This document shows positions 53,339-62,110 of a stretch of DNA of 64,000 nucleotides, piece by piece. The notes beneath the pieces are model-generated. The model did not search any database. It had not been told where the DNA came from and was given only the letters and a program-made list of their open reading frames with translations. The stretch is taken from NCBI RefSeq assembly GCF_013072695.1, contig NZ_LXUK01000022.1:186729-250728 (forward strand), written 5' to 3'. Source of the stretch: Acinetobacter sp. Ac_5812. Its GTDB lineage: Bacteria; Pseudomonadota; Gammaproteobacteria; Pseudomonadales; Moraxellaceae. How positions within the stretch are numbered: position 1 is the first letter of the stretch; each line of letters starts with the position of its first letter. The position numbers and the translations under genes were made by a program.

Positions 53339-53722
53339 TTATTCAATATGTACAATGACTAAGTTTGAAATATCTTCCAATTGCATACTAAATTTTGCGA
53401 ATTCGGTAATATCTTCTAAAGTTTCATTTTCATGCCAAGTTGTCATGAAGCAATGATTGATTGGTGGTTGATAGTTATAAAAATCTAGATAGGTTTCGTC
53501 TAGGATATCATCCCAAATAGAGCACTCATGTCCTGTCACCATTGCTTGAATGCATTGTTTTGAGTGGACAATCTGATCACAAATCCAATTACGCCATTGA
53601 GGTAGGATTTGTTCAGCATTCACAACTAAGATGATGAAATAGGATTGCTCAGGTAGCATGAGATGGGCTTCCTCATTTGCTCTGATTCTAAAGCTTCGAA
53701 TATCTAAACAATCCTTTTTCAT
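53339..53722 (-). CDS. DUF7684 family protein
   Basis: 127 residues, soluble. Matches the DUF7684 pattern: YFIILVVNAEQILPQWRNWI, an Asp/Trp motif CSIWDDILDE, FMTTWHENETLEDITEFAKF, and the end NLVIVHIE. Function unknown. Its stop and start are within 13 nt of both neighbours, so it is very probably co-transcribed between rtcB and the DIP1984 gene. Confidence 0.8.
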   Translation of the reverse strand: MKKDCLDIRSFRIRANEEAHLMLPEQSYFIILVVNAEQILPQWRNWICDQIVHSKQCIQAMVTGHECSIWDDILDETYLDFYNYQPPINHCFMTTWHENETLEDITEFAKFSMQLEDISNLVIVHIE

Positions 53723-53724
53723 GA

Positions 53725-54993
53725 TTAACCCTTAACACAAACCACTTGTCTTAATGTATAAACCACTTCAACCAAATCCTGTTGCGCTTTCATGACATCT
53801 TCAATCGGTTTATAGGCCGAAGGAATTTCATCAATCACAGCAGCATCTTTACGACATTCCACACCTTCAGTCTGCGCAATCTGATCTTCAACAGTGAATC
53901 GACGTTTTGCTTCAGCACGGCTCATTACACGTCCTGCACCATGCGAACATGAGCAAAATGACTCCTGATTTCCAAGACCGCGAACAATAAAGGACTTGGC
54001 ACCCATGGAACCTGGGATAATTCCATACTCTCCCAAACGTGCACGTACAGCGCCTTTACGGGTCACCATCACTTCTTCGCCATAATGTTCTTCCTTTTCC
54101 ACATAATTATGGTGGCAGTTTACGGCTTCCAAACGTGCTTGAAATGGTTTTGGAATAATCGTTGCCAAGGCCTTAATCGCAGACTGCATCATGATTTCAC
54201 GGTTTTTCATGGCAAAGCGTTGTGCCCAACCTACTGCAAACCAGTAATCATCAAAATGTTCAGTTCCTTCGATTAAATAAGCCAAATCTTTGTTGGGTAA
54301 ATTAATAAAGTGCTTCTGCATATCTTTACGCGCAAGCTCAATAAAATGATTACCGATAGCATTACCGACACCGCGTGAACCTGAGTGCAACATAATCCAA
54401 ACGTGATCGTGTTCATCCAAACAGATTTCTACAAAGTGATTTCCTGTTCCTAAAGTTCCCAATTGTTTACGGTTATTGGTATTTTTTAGGCGAGGGTGCT
54501 TCATACAGATTAACTCAAAATCTGCAATTAAATCAGCCCAAGCTTGATCTACCATTTCAGGTGGTGTTTCCCAAGAACCTTTATCTCGTCCACGTTTGGT
54601 CATTCCATGTGGAATTAAACGTTCAAGCTCAGTACGTAAGCCATGTAAATTATCAGGTAAATCAGAAGCGGTTAAGTTGGTACGAGTCGCCATCATTCCA
54701 CAGCCGATATCGACACCTACCGCAGCAGGGATAATTGCACCTTTGGTTGGAATTACACTTCCAATCGTTGCACCTAAACCAAAGTGAACGTCTGGCATCA
54801 CTGCCATCCATTTATAAATAAAGGGCATTTGTGCTGTTTGTAGTAATTGTTGTTTCGAGTTGTCATCAACAAGTACACCATTGGTCCACATTTTCACCGG
54901 CATACTTTTTTCATTTTGTAGAACCTGATAAGCACGTTGTTGCTGTTCTTGTTCAAATTGAGCTTGTTGGTTGATTTGTTCAACGACAGACAT
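53725..54993 (-). CDS. rtcB: RNA-splicing ligase RtcB
   Basis: 422 residues from the ATG at 54991-54993 (MSVVEQINQQAQFEQ), 8-9 nt behind AAAGGA; an ATG two codons earlier is too close to it. RtcB ligates RNA 2',3'-cyclic phosphate/3'-phosphate ends to 5'-OH using GTP and Mn2+. Metal ligands are seen in VGVDIGCGMM, LGTLGTGNHFVEI and MLHSGSRGVGN; the guanylated His is in CSHGAGRVMSRAEAKRRF. First gene of the rtc unit, driven by a sigma-54 promoter. Confidence 0.96.
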   Translation of the reverse strand: MSVVEQINQQAQFEQEQQQRAYQVLQNEKSMPVKMWTNGVLVDDNSKQQLLQTAQMPFIYKWMAVMPDVHFGLGATIGSVIPTKGAIIPAAVGVDIGCGMMATRTNLTASDLPDNLHGLRTELERLIPHGMTKRGRDKGSWETPPEMVDQAWADLIADFELICMKHPRLKNTNNRKQLGTLGTGNHFVEICLDEHDHVWIMLHSGSRGVGNAIGNHFIELARKDMQKHFINLPNKDLAYLIEGTEHFDDYWFAVGWAQRFAMKNREIMMQSAIKALATIIPKPFQARLEAVNCHHNYVEKEEHYGEEVMVTRKGAVRARLGEYGIIPGSMGAKSFIVRGLGNQESFCSCSHGAGRVMSRAEAKRRFTVEDQIAQTEGVECRKDAAVIDEIPSAYKPIEDVMKAQQDLVEVVYTLRQVVCVKG

Positions 54994-55012
54994 TTTCATT
55001 TTCCTTTCAAAG

Positions 55013-55039
55013 CCTGCCTGCCAAGCGTTTGCAGGCAGG
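55013..55039 (-). promoter_or_regulatory. Hairpin in the rtcB leader
   Basis: Perfect 9-bp arms CCTGCCTGC and GCAGGCAGG around a 9-nt loop, ending 6 nt before the AAAGGA site on the minus strand. No T-run follows, so it is not a terminator; it may control translation or mRNA stability. Confidence 0.6.
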
Positions 55040-55080
55040 TGATATTCACAAGATCCCAATGATGTTGTGTGTTTATACTA

Positions 55081-55098
55081 TTGCAGCGAGTGTGCCAA
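55081..55098 (-). promoter_or_regulatory. Sigma-54 promoter of the rtcB unit
   Basis: Minus strand TTGGCACACTCGCTGCAA: TGGCAC, 5 nt, CTGC, with GG and GC separated by 10 nt as required. One mismatch to TGGCAC-N5-TTGC. It lies 88 nt upstream of the rtcB ATG and its cognate activator RtcR is encoded nearby. Confidence 0.9.
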
Positions 55099-55137
55099 CT
55101 TTTTCAAAGCGTGTATAAAAAAATTTATATCTTATTG

Positions 55138-55160
55138 AAATTAAATATTTTATTTAATTT
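55138..55160. promoter_or_regulatory. Inverted repeat, candidate RtcR or IHF site
   Basis: AAATTAAATA-TTT-TATTTAATTT, perfect 10-bp arms, about 40 nt upstream of the -24 element. In this AT context chance palindromes are common. Confidence 0.35.
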
Positions 55161-55228
55161 TATCTAGGTATTTTACACTCTATTTTATAAATTAAATTAA
55201 GAATTTAAATATTAATTTATATATTTTT

Positions 55229-55244
55229 ATATCTTTAAAGATAT
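55229..55244. promoter_or_regulatory. 16-bp palindrome, candidate RtcR enhancer site
   Basis: ATATCTTTAAAGATAT, perfect palindrome about 130 nt upstream of the sigma-54 promoter, a typical enhancer distance. Assignment is inference. Confidence 0.4.
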
Positions 55245-55530
55245 TTAAAACTTTTACGTTTTGCTCAATTGAACAAATTGCAGTTCTCTTTTCAATTTTC
55301 TCATCATAAAGGATTACTGAGAGCATGAATTGGCAGGGAAGTTAAGATATTTCTCCTCAATATCCGTTTCATTTTTATCATTGGTATTTAATCTTGATGT
55401 TTTGAGGTGGGTCGTGATAGGTATTTGATATTTTTCAGATGGATGTCAGCGCTTTAAAAGAAATGCTAATAGGTCTTTATATAAAGGCATGTTATAACCA
55501 TAACAAAATATAAATAAATTGCTCAGTCGA

Positions 55531-55816
55531 ATGGATCTTTTTCGTTATTTACTCACGATTATCTTATTTATCGTAGGGGTATTTTGTGTTGTGCAGTTCC
55601 TGTTGCAAGATTTTAATCTTATATTTCTTGCGCTAAGTTTGGTTTCTATCTGCTTACTGGGTGAAACCAGATCGTGAAAATCACGGTCGTAGCAATGATG
55701 CGTGGTACTGGTTTGATTTGATCGATATATCTGTTGAACTTGTTTATCGGATCATTACCTTACCATTTCGCCTATTACGAAGAATATTTGATTTCTTTTC
55801 GCCTGATCTCCCCTAA
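55531..55816 (+). pseudogene. Frameshifted small membrane protein gene
   Basis: From the ATG at 55531 the frame reads MDLFRYLLTIILFIVGVFCV with a hydrophobic stretch and meets a TGA at 55675-55677. Reading continues in the +1 frame from about 55649 as SAYWVKPDRENHGRSNDAWY and onward to the TAA at 55814-55816, ending LLRRIFDFFSPDLP. Removing one base near A55648 joins both into one protein of about 95 residues with two membrane helices and an amphipathic tail. A recent frameshift, a sequencing error or recoding are all possible. Confidence 0.65.
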
Positions 55817-55837
55817 TGAGAATGCTGTCATCCCATG

Positions 55838-56800
55838 TTATTTAGGATTTGCTTTACTGAGTTGACCTGTCTCATCTAAGCTAAATTGATCGAAATCATG
55901 GGCTAAATAGAAGTTGCCTTGATAGAAAGCTTGCACTTCCTCTGTGATGGCTTGCTGTCCAGCACTATCTTGATGTCTTGGACTAAAGTGCGTCAGGATT
56001 AGATTGCTTAGACCCTGTTGTTGAGCGAATTCAGCAACCATTTTTGCTGAACTATGCATTGGGCTTGGGCCCACTTTATCTAAAATAGCTTGCGTGTAGG
56101 TGCTTTCATGAATCAACAGTTGAGCATCTTCGCAAGCCTGTGCCAATAATTCAGGACGGTCATTATCGCCGCCGACAATGGCATGTGCGCGTTGGATCTG
56201 TAACTGGGTAAAATCGACGGCTTTTAACGTTTGCCCATTAAATTGAATGTCCAGACCTTGTTGTAAATCACCCCAAGCTTTGCCTTTTGGTACACCGAGT
56301 TGAATCAAAGCCTGTGTATCTAATCGCTTTTGAGTGTATTGCGAGATAATACTAAATGCAAAGCTAGCTACACGATGACTGAGTGGGTGGGCTTGAATTG
56401 AAAGATTATCCGTCAGTTGCTGTATCTGAGTCGCTTCATTTACATCGATAAAGTGGAGTGGGTAAGGTAAATGTAGATCAGTGAGCTGTGCTGTAACTTC
56501 AATCCATTGTTGAATTTCTTTAGGCGCGATAATGGTTAAAGGTGCAGTACGGGTATTCATACCTGCACTTGCAAGTAAGCCGACTAGACCATAGCAGTGA
56601 TCGCCGTGAACATGGCTAATGCAGATCGCAATTAAGCTTTGTAATGAAAGCTTGGCCTGCTGAATTCGATGCTGAGTGCCTTCACCTGCATCCACCAATA
56701 TCCAGTCTTTATTCTTGCTGTTGCGGATGGCTAAACCAGAAACATTGCGTGTGAGTGTGGGTACACCAGAAGATGTGCCTAAAAAAGTAAAATGAAGCAT
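55838..56800 (-). CDS. rnz: Ribonuclease Z (tRNA 3'-processing endonuclease)
   Basis: 320 residues from the ATG at 56798-56800 (MLHFTFLGTSSGVPTLTRNV); an ATG at 56818 is also possible, and the longer frame to 56896 overlaps rtcR. Metallo-beta-lactamase fold: VDAGEGTQHRI, the zinc motif SHVHGDHCYG, IVGGDNDRPEL, and HESTYT, TLTHFSPRH-type sequence (LILTHFSPRHQD). It matures tRNA 3' ends. Divergent from rtcR with a 67-nt gap, and situated between rtcB and its regulator. Confidence 0.92.
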   Translation of the reverse strand: MLHFTFLGTSSGVPTLTRNVSGLAIRNSKNKDWILVDAGEGTQHRIQQAKLSLQSLIAICISHVHGDHCYGLVGLLASAGMNTRTAPLTIIAPKEIQQWIEVTAQLTDLHLPYPLHFIDVNEATQIQQLTDNLSIQAHPLSHRVASFAFSIISQYTQKRLDTQALIQLGVPKGKAWGDLQQGLDIQFNGQTLKAVDFTQLQIQRAHAIVGGDNDRPELLAQACEDAQLLIHESTYTQAILDKVGPSPMHSSAKMVAEFAQQQGLSNLILTHFSPRHQDSAGQQAITEEVQAFYQGNFYLAHDFDQFSLDETGQLSKANPK

Positions 56801-56867
56801 ATTGTTGGAATTTTTCATTGAATTGCGTATTGTATCTGATAGACATATATAAAATATTATAGAAATT

Positions 56868-58484
56868 ATGCTGAATGCAAAGAAAACCGTCGTCATTGGC
56901 TTTGTAGGCTCTACTTTAGATCAAGGAAAGCGTCCTGATCGTTGGCAACGCTGGCGTCCAACGTTGAGTCTTCTGATGCATGAAGATCTGATTGTGGACG
57001 AACTGGTACTATTGCATGATCGACAACATCATAATTTAGTCAAGTTTATTGCCGAAGATGCGCAAGATGTGTCGCCATCGACTAACGTGTCGGGGCAGCG
57101 AGTGAGTATCCGTGATCCTTGGGATTTTGCCGAGGTCTATGGTGCGCTGTATGACTTTGTAAAAACCTATCCATTTGATACTGAAAAAAATAACTATCTT
57201 TTGCATATCACGACAGGCACACACGTTGGTCAAATCTGTTGGTATCTATTAGTCGATGCCAATTATTTGCCTGCCAAGCTGATTCAAAGTGCACCCAATC
57301 AACAGAAAACACCCGAAGGTGAATATCGCATCATTGATCTGGACTTGTCTCGCTATGATGTTCTCAAGCAGCGTTTTGAAGATGAGCAACAACAAAACTG
57401 GCAACAGCTGAAAGCAAATATTTCAACTTATAACCCCGAATTTAATCAACTGATCACTGAAGTTGAGTTGGTGGCAACGCGTTCCAGCGCACCGATTTTG
57501 ATTATGGGTGCAACTGGGGTGGGTAAATCACATTTAGCCAAACAAATCTTTCAATTAAAGAAAGATAAGTTTCATTTGAATGGCCGCTTTATTGATGTCA
57601 ACTGTGCGACCTTACGTGGTGACAGTGCCATGTCGAGTTTGTTTGGTCATATCAAAGGTGCATTTACGGGAGCAGCAGCTTCGCGGACAGGTTTATTAAA
57701 AAGTGCCGATCAGGGTATTTTGTTTTTGGATGAAATTGGTGAGCTTGGGCTGGATGAACAAGCGATGCTGCTCAAGGCGCTTGAGGATAAATCTTTTTTT
57801 CCTGTAGGAAGTGACAAAGAGGTTCAGGCAGATTTTCAACTGATTGCGGGGACAAATCGAGATCTAAGAACTGAAGTGCAAGCAGGGCGCTTTCGTGAAG
57901 ATTTATGGGCTCGACTCAATACATGGACTTTCTTTTTGCCCAATCTTAAAGATCGAATCGAAGATATTGCACCGAATATTGAGTTTGAATTGCAACGCTT
58001 TGCGGTAAACCATCAACGACAGTTACGGTTTCAACGAGATGCACTCGATGTGTATTTGAAATTTGCCAAATCTAGAGAAGCATCATGGCAGGGCAATTTC
58101 CGTGATTTAACTGCCAGTGTGACGCGGTTAGCGACATTATCCAGTGGTGAGTTGATCCGTTCAGAAACAGTCGAAAAAGAGATTCAGCGTTTAAAGCAGT
58201 TGTGGTCGATTCAAACTACACAACGTGAATTTAAGGAAAAGGATGTTCTACTCAAGTATTTAGATCAAACGCAGTTGAGCGAGATCGATGAGTTTGATCA
58301 GATTCAACTGCGTGGGGTGCTACAAGTCTGCGCAAATGCCAAGTCGATGGCGGATGCTGGACGTCAACTGTTTGCAGCTTCACGCCAACAACGTAATACC
58401 ACCAATGATAGTGACCGAGTCAAAAAGTATTTGGCTCGGTTTGGCTTAAGTTGGGGGATTTTCAGTAATCATTCAACTGGATGA
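56868..58484 (+). CDS. rtcR: RtcR, sigma-54-dependent transcriptional activator with CARF domain
   Basis: 538 residues. Residues 1-about 185 form the RtcR-type CARF sensor (VVIGFVGSTLDQGKRPDRWQ, DPWDFAEVYGALYDF, ITTGTHVGQICW); such domains bind RNA-derived ligands, and E. coli RtcR activates rtcBA after RNA damage. AAA+ domain: Walker A GATGVGKS (about 214-221), GAFTGA loop (264-269) for sigma-54 contact, Walker B ILFLDEIGELG, arginine finger region REDLWARLNTW. C-terminal HTH around SMADAGRQLFAASRQQRN. Overlaps the next minus-strand gene by 16 nt tail to tail. Confidence 0.95.
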   Translation: MLNAKKTVVIGFVGSTLDQGKRPDRWQRWRPTLSLLMHEDLIVDELVLLHDRQHHNLVKFIAEDAQDVSPSTNVSGQRVSIRDPWDFAEVYGALYDFVKTYPFDTEKNNYLLHITTGTHVGQICWYLLVDANYLPAKLIQSAPNQQKTPEGEYRIIDLDLSRYDVLKQRFEDEQQQNWQQLKANISTYNPEFNQLITEVELVATRSSAPILIMGATGVGKSHLAKQIFQLKKDKFHLNGRFIDVNCATLRGDSAMSSLFGHIKGAFTGAAASRTGLLKSADQGILFLDEIGELGLDEQAMLLKALEDKSFFPVGSDKEVQADFQLIAGTNRDLRTEVQAGRFREDLWARLNTWTFFLPNLKDRIEDIAPNIEFELQRFAVNHQRQLRFQRDALDVYLKFAKSREASWQGNFRDLTASVTRLATLSSGELIRSETVEKEIQRLKQLWSIQTTQREFKEKDVLLKYLDQTQLSEIDEFDQIQLRGVLQVCANAKSMADAGRQLFAASRQQRNTTNDSDRVKKYLARFGLSWGIFSNHSTG

Positions 58485-59539
58485 TCTTTCTTTATTTGGG
58501 GTTGGTTAGGTAGAAATTCTAAGTTCCAGAGCTTTTCGGCATGCCGGCCAATCCACCAGAATGACACAGCGAGCAAGATAAAGAAAATAGCTTTGTGCAT
58601 GCCATTCCAAAAGAACTCAAAATACTTGGTGTAGAGGTTAATAAATAAGAAGGTGATACCAAAACCACGTGAGGTGGCATCATCGTGTTTTAAACCATAG
58701 ACAATCGCGATGATGGCAATAAACGCGAATAGAACACCCCAATGCAACAGCTCATATTGTTTAACGCTATACCAACTCCCTAAGTCACCATAATTGCCAA
58801 AGATTGAGAGAATCCATAAGGCAATAAATAGATACAGAAGGCCCATGACATAGGTTGAATGTGCAAAGTCTTTAAAATGCGCATAGCGTTTAAACAGCAA
58901 GCTTAATCCAATCAGTGCGCCGCCAAACAAGACAAAGCGTAAAGGGAAGTTCATGCCTAGATAATAAGCACCCCAGCCCGACATATAGCCTGTTTCTGTC
59001 CCAAACCATGAACCAAGTGAAAGTAGGGAAAACACCCAGATCAGTTTAGAAGGGAACCAGAAGGCAAGTGCTGCATAAATGATGGTGGAGAGCAGAAATA
59101 ATAAAGAGAAATGTCCACTACCAGTATCAATGGCTTGGCCAAAATAGGCGACAGACGCTGCGGTAGAGAGCACGCCTGCAAAAATAATCGCTTCATTGCT
59201 AAATTGATGCAGCGGTTTGGTTTTACGTCGATGATAGGCAAAGCCATAAAAGGCTGCTGCAACCACAGCAAAAATCAGACAAGGAATGATTTTGGAATCA
59301 ATAAAGATTTTTTCAATCAATTCCATCAAGAATTTATCGGCGGTAATTGCAGCAATGGCAATTACGGCACAAATCATTGAAATCCAGAATGAGTATTTTG
59401 CCAAACGTTCCCAGTCAAAAGGTCGAATCGAAAAACTTTGATTTAAATCATTGGCAACATCGGGCGTAATCGTGCCTTGTTGTTGCCAATGTTCAATGGT
59501 TTGCTTTAAAAAAAGTCCCTGTTTTTTATTTAATTTCAT
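58469..59539 (-). CDS. DUF2157 domain-containing membrane protein
   Basis: 356 residues from the ATG at 59537-59539 (MKLNKKQGLFLKQTIEHWQQ). A cytoplasmic N-terminal helix bundle typical of DUF2157 (about 1-45, IEHWQQQGTITPDVANDL) precedes nine or ten membrane helices. The end is WWIGRHAEKLWNLEFLPNQ. Function unknown. Its stop overlaps the end of rtcR by 16 nt. Confidence 0.82.
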   Translation of the reverse strand: MKLNKKQGLFLKQTIEHWQQQGTITPDVANDLNQSFSIRPFDWERLAKYSFWISMICAVIAIAAITADKFLMELIEKIFIDSKIIPCLIFAVVAAAFYGFAYHRRKTKPLHQFSNEAIIFAGVLSTAASVAYFGQAIDTGSGHFSLLFLLSTIIYAALAFWFPSKLIWVFSLLSLGSWFGTETGYMSGWGAYYLGMNFPLRFVLFGGALIGLSLLFKRYAHFKDFAHSTYVMGLLYLFIALWILSIFGNYGDLGSWYSVKQYELLHWGVLFAFIAIIAIVYGLKHDDATSRGFGITFLFINLYTKYFEFFWNGMHKAIFFILLAVSFWWIGRHAEKLWNLEFLPNQPQIKKDHPVE

Positions 59540-59632
59540 TATGAAAGAACCCGAATGTCTGTACATCTATACTGATATAACAGACATTGGATTCAAAACA
59601 CGTATATTTTTCTTAGTAATTTGTTGTTAAAT

Positions 59633-60262
59633 CTACAGTTTTAAAAAGTGAGCAATCACTTGTCTGAGCTGCTTTAAGTAACCAGTAAAGAAATGATTGG
59701 CACCTGGCAAAATCGTGATCGGATGTTTTTGTGGTTTTGCCCAGGCAATCATATCTGAGAGCAAGGTAATATCATCCTGTTCACCGTGAACAAATAGAAT
59801 GTCGCCGTCAATTGCAGGAGTTTTGTAATGGCGTAAATCAACCACCGAGCCTGTAGGTAAACCACATAACACCAACTGTTTAGGACGTAATTCATCGTTG
59901 AGTTGTACTTGGCATTTTGCGAGTACATGTGAACCAAAGCTAAAGCCACCTGCGTAGAAGGTTAAACCTGCATGTTTTGCACGGGCATATTCAATCACAG
60001 CCATGATGTCATCAGTCTCGCCGTGCCCTTGGTCATGTGTGCCTTCACTGCCAGCTAAACCACGAAAACTTGGACGATACACAATACAGCCCATTTCATT
60101 GAAAATCTGAGCCAATAAAACAGGGACTTTGTGATGCGGTGTACCACCTTGTAAGGGATGTGGATGGCAGACGACAGCAAAACCTGTGATTTCACCTTGG
60201 GGTTGATCAACAAACATTTCGATTTGACCAACAGGACCTTGGATGAATAATTGCTCAGACAT
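59633..60262 (-). CDS. Alpha/beta hydrolase, dienelactone-hydrolase-like
   Basis: 209 residues, cytoplasmic. HPHPLQGGTPHHK and YRPSFRGLAGSEGTHDQG near the N-terminus, nucleophile Ser in GGFSFGSHV, FVHGEQDDITLL (acid) and GANHFFTGYL (His) give a full catalytic triad. Family members of this short alpha/beta type have unknown substrates. ATG start at 60260-60262. Confidence 0.85.
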   Translation of the reverse strand: MSEQLFIQGPVGQIEMFVDQPQGEITGFAVVCHPHPLQGGTPHHKVPVLLAQIFNEMGCIVYRPSFRGLAGSEGTHDQGHGETDDIMAVIEYARAKHAGLTFYAGGFSFGSHVLAKCQVQLNDELRPKQLVLCGLPTGSVVDLRHYKTPAIDGDILFVHGEQDDITLLSDMIAWAKPQKHPITILPGANHFFTGYLKQLRQVIAHFLKL

Positions 60263-60386
60263 AAGATACGCAATGGATAATGGAAGAATCCACTATTTTA
60301 CCGATAAAACTGAACGAGAACACGAATTGGCATTAAAAATTATCAACTGTTATAGTTTCACCAAGATAAATTTATTTTGATTGATT

Positions 60387-61169
60387 ATGCTTGCTTTAAT
60401 TTCTCCTGCTAAAACACTTGATTACACTACAGCATTACCTACAGATACTTACACTCAACCACGTTTGTTGGCGCAATCTCAACAGTTGATTGATGTATGT
60501 CGTAAACTTTCGGCAACTGAAATTGCATCATTGATGACAGTGAGCGAAAAAATTGCCAATTTAAATGTAGAACGTTTTCGTGACTGGAATGCAGATTTTG
60601 ATTTTTCCAATGCCCGTCAAGCCTTGTTTGCATTCAAAGGTGATGTGTATACGGGTTTAGATGCTTATCATCTAAAAGACCAAGAGATTGATTTTGCCCA
60701 ACAGCATTTACGTATGCTGTCTGGTCTTTATGGTTTATTGCGTCCGTTAGACTTGATGATGCCTTACCGTTTGGAAATGGGGACTAAACTAAAAAATAAG
60801 CGTGGTCATAATCTATATGAATTCTGGGGCAGTATTATCACTGATCAAATTAACCAAGATTTAGCTGAAATTGATGCAAAAGTATTGGTAAATTTGGCTT
60901 CTGACGAATATTATAAATCTGTGAATGAAAAGAATATTCAGGCAGAAATTATCAAGCCTGTATTCTTGGATCAGAAGAACGGAAAATATAAAGTCATTAG
61001 TTTCTATGCGAAAAAAGCGCGTGGGCTGATGGCAAGATACTTGATTGAAAATAAATTAAGCCAAGTAGAACAATTAAAAGCATTTGATAGTGAAGGGTAT
61101 TACTTTGATGCTGAAAGTTCATCAAATAAAGAATTGGTCTTTAAGAGAGATGAGCAACACGCAGCTTAG
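60387..61169 (+). CDS. yaaA: Peroxide stress protein YaaA
   Basis: 260 residues (DUF328/UPF0246). Start ATG 60387; [18 protein letters not shown] is the family N-terminus. Other conserved stretches: [48 protein letters not shown] and [11 protein letters not shown]. YaaA binds DNA and limits iron-driven damage under peroxide stress in E. coli. It may lead a small unit with the two next genes. Confidence 0.94.
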   Translation: MLALISPAKTLDYTTALPTDTYTQPRLLAQSQQLIDVCRKLSATEIASLMTVSEKIANLNVERFRDWNADFDFSNARQALFAFKGDVYTGLDAYHLKDQEIDFAQQHLRMLSGLYGLLRPLDLMMPYRLEMGTKLKNKRGHNLYEFWGSIITDQINQDLAEIDAKVLVNLASDEYYKSVNEKNIQAEIIKPVFLDQKNGKYKVISFYAKKARGLMARYLIENKLSQVEQLKAFDSEGYYFDAESSSNKELVFKRDEQHAA

Positions 61170-61190
61170 ATTTGCCTTGGGCAGGGTGGG

Positions 61191-61454
61191 ATGTTAACCA
61201 AAGAACATTTATTAAAACATGCGATATCGTCTGATCAAGTCCAAGTTAAAGGACATTTGACTGAACCTCGGAGTTATGGGGTATATGCACTGCCTTTAGA
61301 TCGAGATGGAAGCAGACGTTTTCGTTTTGGCAATCATCCCGTACGTCAGCAGGAACTGAAACATGAGTTTGGTTCCTGCACTTTGTATCAGCTTTTTCTT
61401 GAGCGTAAGGATGCTGAATCATTGGCAAAGTGGCTGAATAAAGAAATCCAATGA
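61191..61454 (+). CDS. Small hypothetical protein
   Basis: 87 residues, basic, soluble. GGGTGGG lies just before the ATG. It has YGVYALPLDRDGSRRFRFGN and HEFGSCTLYQLFLERKDAES. No family recognised. 21 nt after yaaA and 9 nt before the HD gene, so probably co-transcribed. Confidence 0.72.
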   Translation: MLTKEHLLKHAISSDQVQVKGHLTEPRSYGVYALPLDRDGSRRFRFGNHPVRQQELKHEFGSCTLYQLFLERKDAESLAKWLNKEIQ

Positions 61455-61463
61455 GGCTTAGCA

Positions 61464-62081
61464 ATGCCGCAATATTTAACTTTATTAGAAAAATCGTGGT
61501 CTGAGCTGCATCAGTATTATCATTTTTCTGAGCCGCAGAAAGTTTTTAATAAGTTGATTGCTGCCTACAGTGAAAAGCAGCGGGCTTATCATACGCTGCA
61601 ACATTTATATGAGTGTTTGGCTTTGCTTGAGTCGATTCGAGTTAATTTAAATGATGCACATGCAGTTATATTGGCGCTCTGGTTCCATGATGCAGTTTAT
61701 GATCCACAAGCCAAAGATAATGAACTTAAAAGTGCTGAGCTGTTCGAGCAGTATTTGGCTCAAGATTTACCAAACGATGTTGTTCAAAAGATAAGGTGGT
61801 GGATTGTTGCCACGCAAAAGCATGCATCGACAGATGAGTTGGATTTACAGTTTTTACTGGATATTGATTTGGCGATTCTAGCGGCTTCATCTGAGCGTTT
61901 TGCGGAATATGAACAGCAGATTCAGCAGGAATATGCTTGGGTTGATCCAGATGTCTATTCGATTAAAAGAAAACAAGTCCTAGCGCATTTTTATCAGATA
62001 GAACCGCTGTATCAAACTGAATATTTTCAGCAGGATTTTGAGCAGCGTGCCAAAAATAATTTAAAGAATATAATAGAATAA
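61464..62081 (+). CDS. HD-domain predicted metal-dependent phosphohydrolase
   Basis: 205 residues. HD-type metal ligands: His in YHTLQHLYECL, HD in LWFHDAVYDPQ and Asp in LLDIDLAILAA. The end region QQEYAWVDPDVYSIKRKQVL is common in this family. Substrate unknown, nucleotide or phosphate ester presumed. 9 nt from the previous gene. Confidence 0.85.
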   Translation: MPQYLTLLEKSWSELHQYYHFSEPQKVFNKLIAAYSEKQRAYHTLQHLYECLALLESIRVNLNDAHAVILALWFHDAVYDPQAKDNELKSAELFEQYLAQDLPNDVVQKIRWWIVATQKHASTDELDLQFLLDIDLAILAASSERFAEYEQQIQQEYAWVDPDVYSIKRKQVLAHFYQIEPLYQTEYFQQDFEQRAKNNLKNIIE

Positions 62082-62110
62082 ATAATTAAAACGAAGCCTT
62101 TGAGTAATAA

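Larger units (their letters stand above)
55099..55530. other. AT-rich region upstream of the rtcB promoter
   Basis: Extremely AT-rich, without a supported gene. Contains the perfect inverted repeats AAATTAAATA-TTT-TATTTAATTT (55138-55160) and ATATCTTTAAAGATAT (55229-55244), listed separately. The remainder shows no clear RNA gene. Confidence 0.6.

Noticed and set aside
55099..55530. AT-rich segment as a replication origin
   Set aside because: No DnaA-box clusters, no dnaA/dnaN or parAB nearby; better explained as a sigma-54 upstream region.
56868..57430. CARF domain as a sign of a CRISPR type III system
   Set aside because: It belongs to RtcR; no cas genes or repeat arrays are present.
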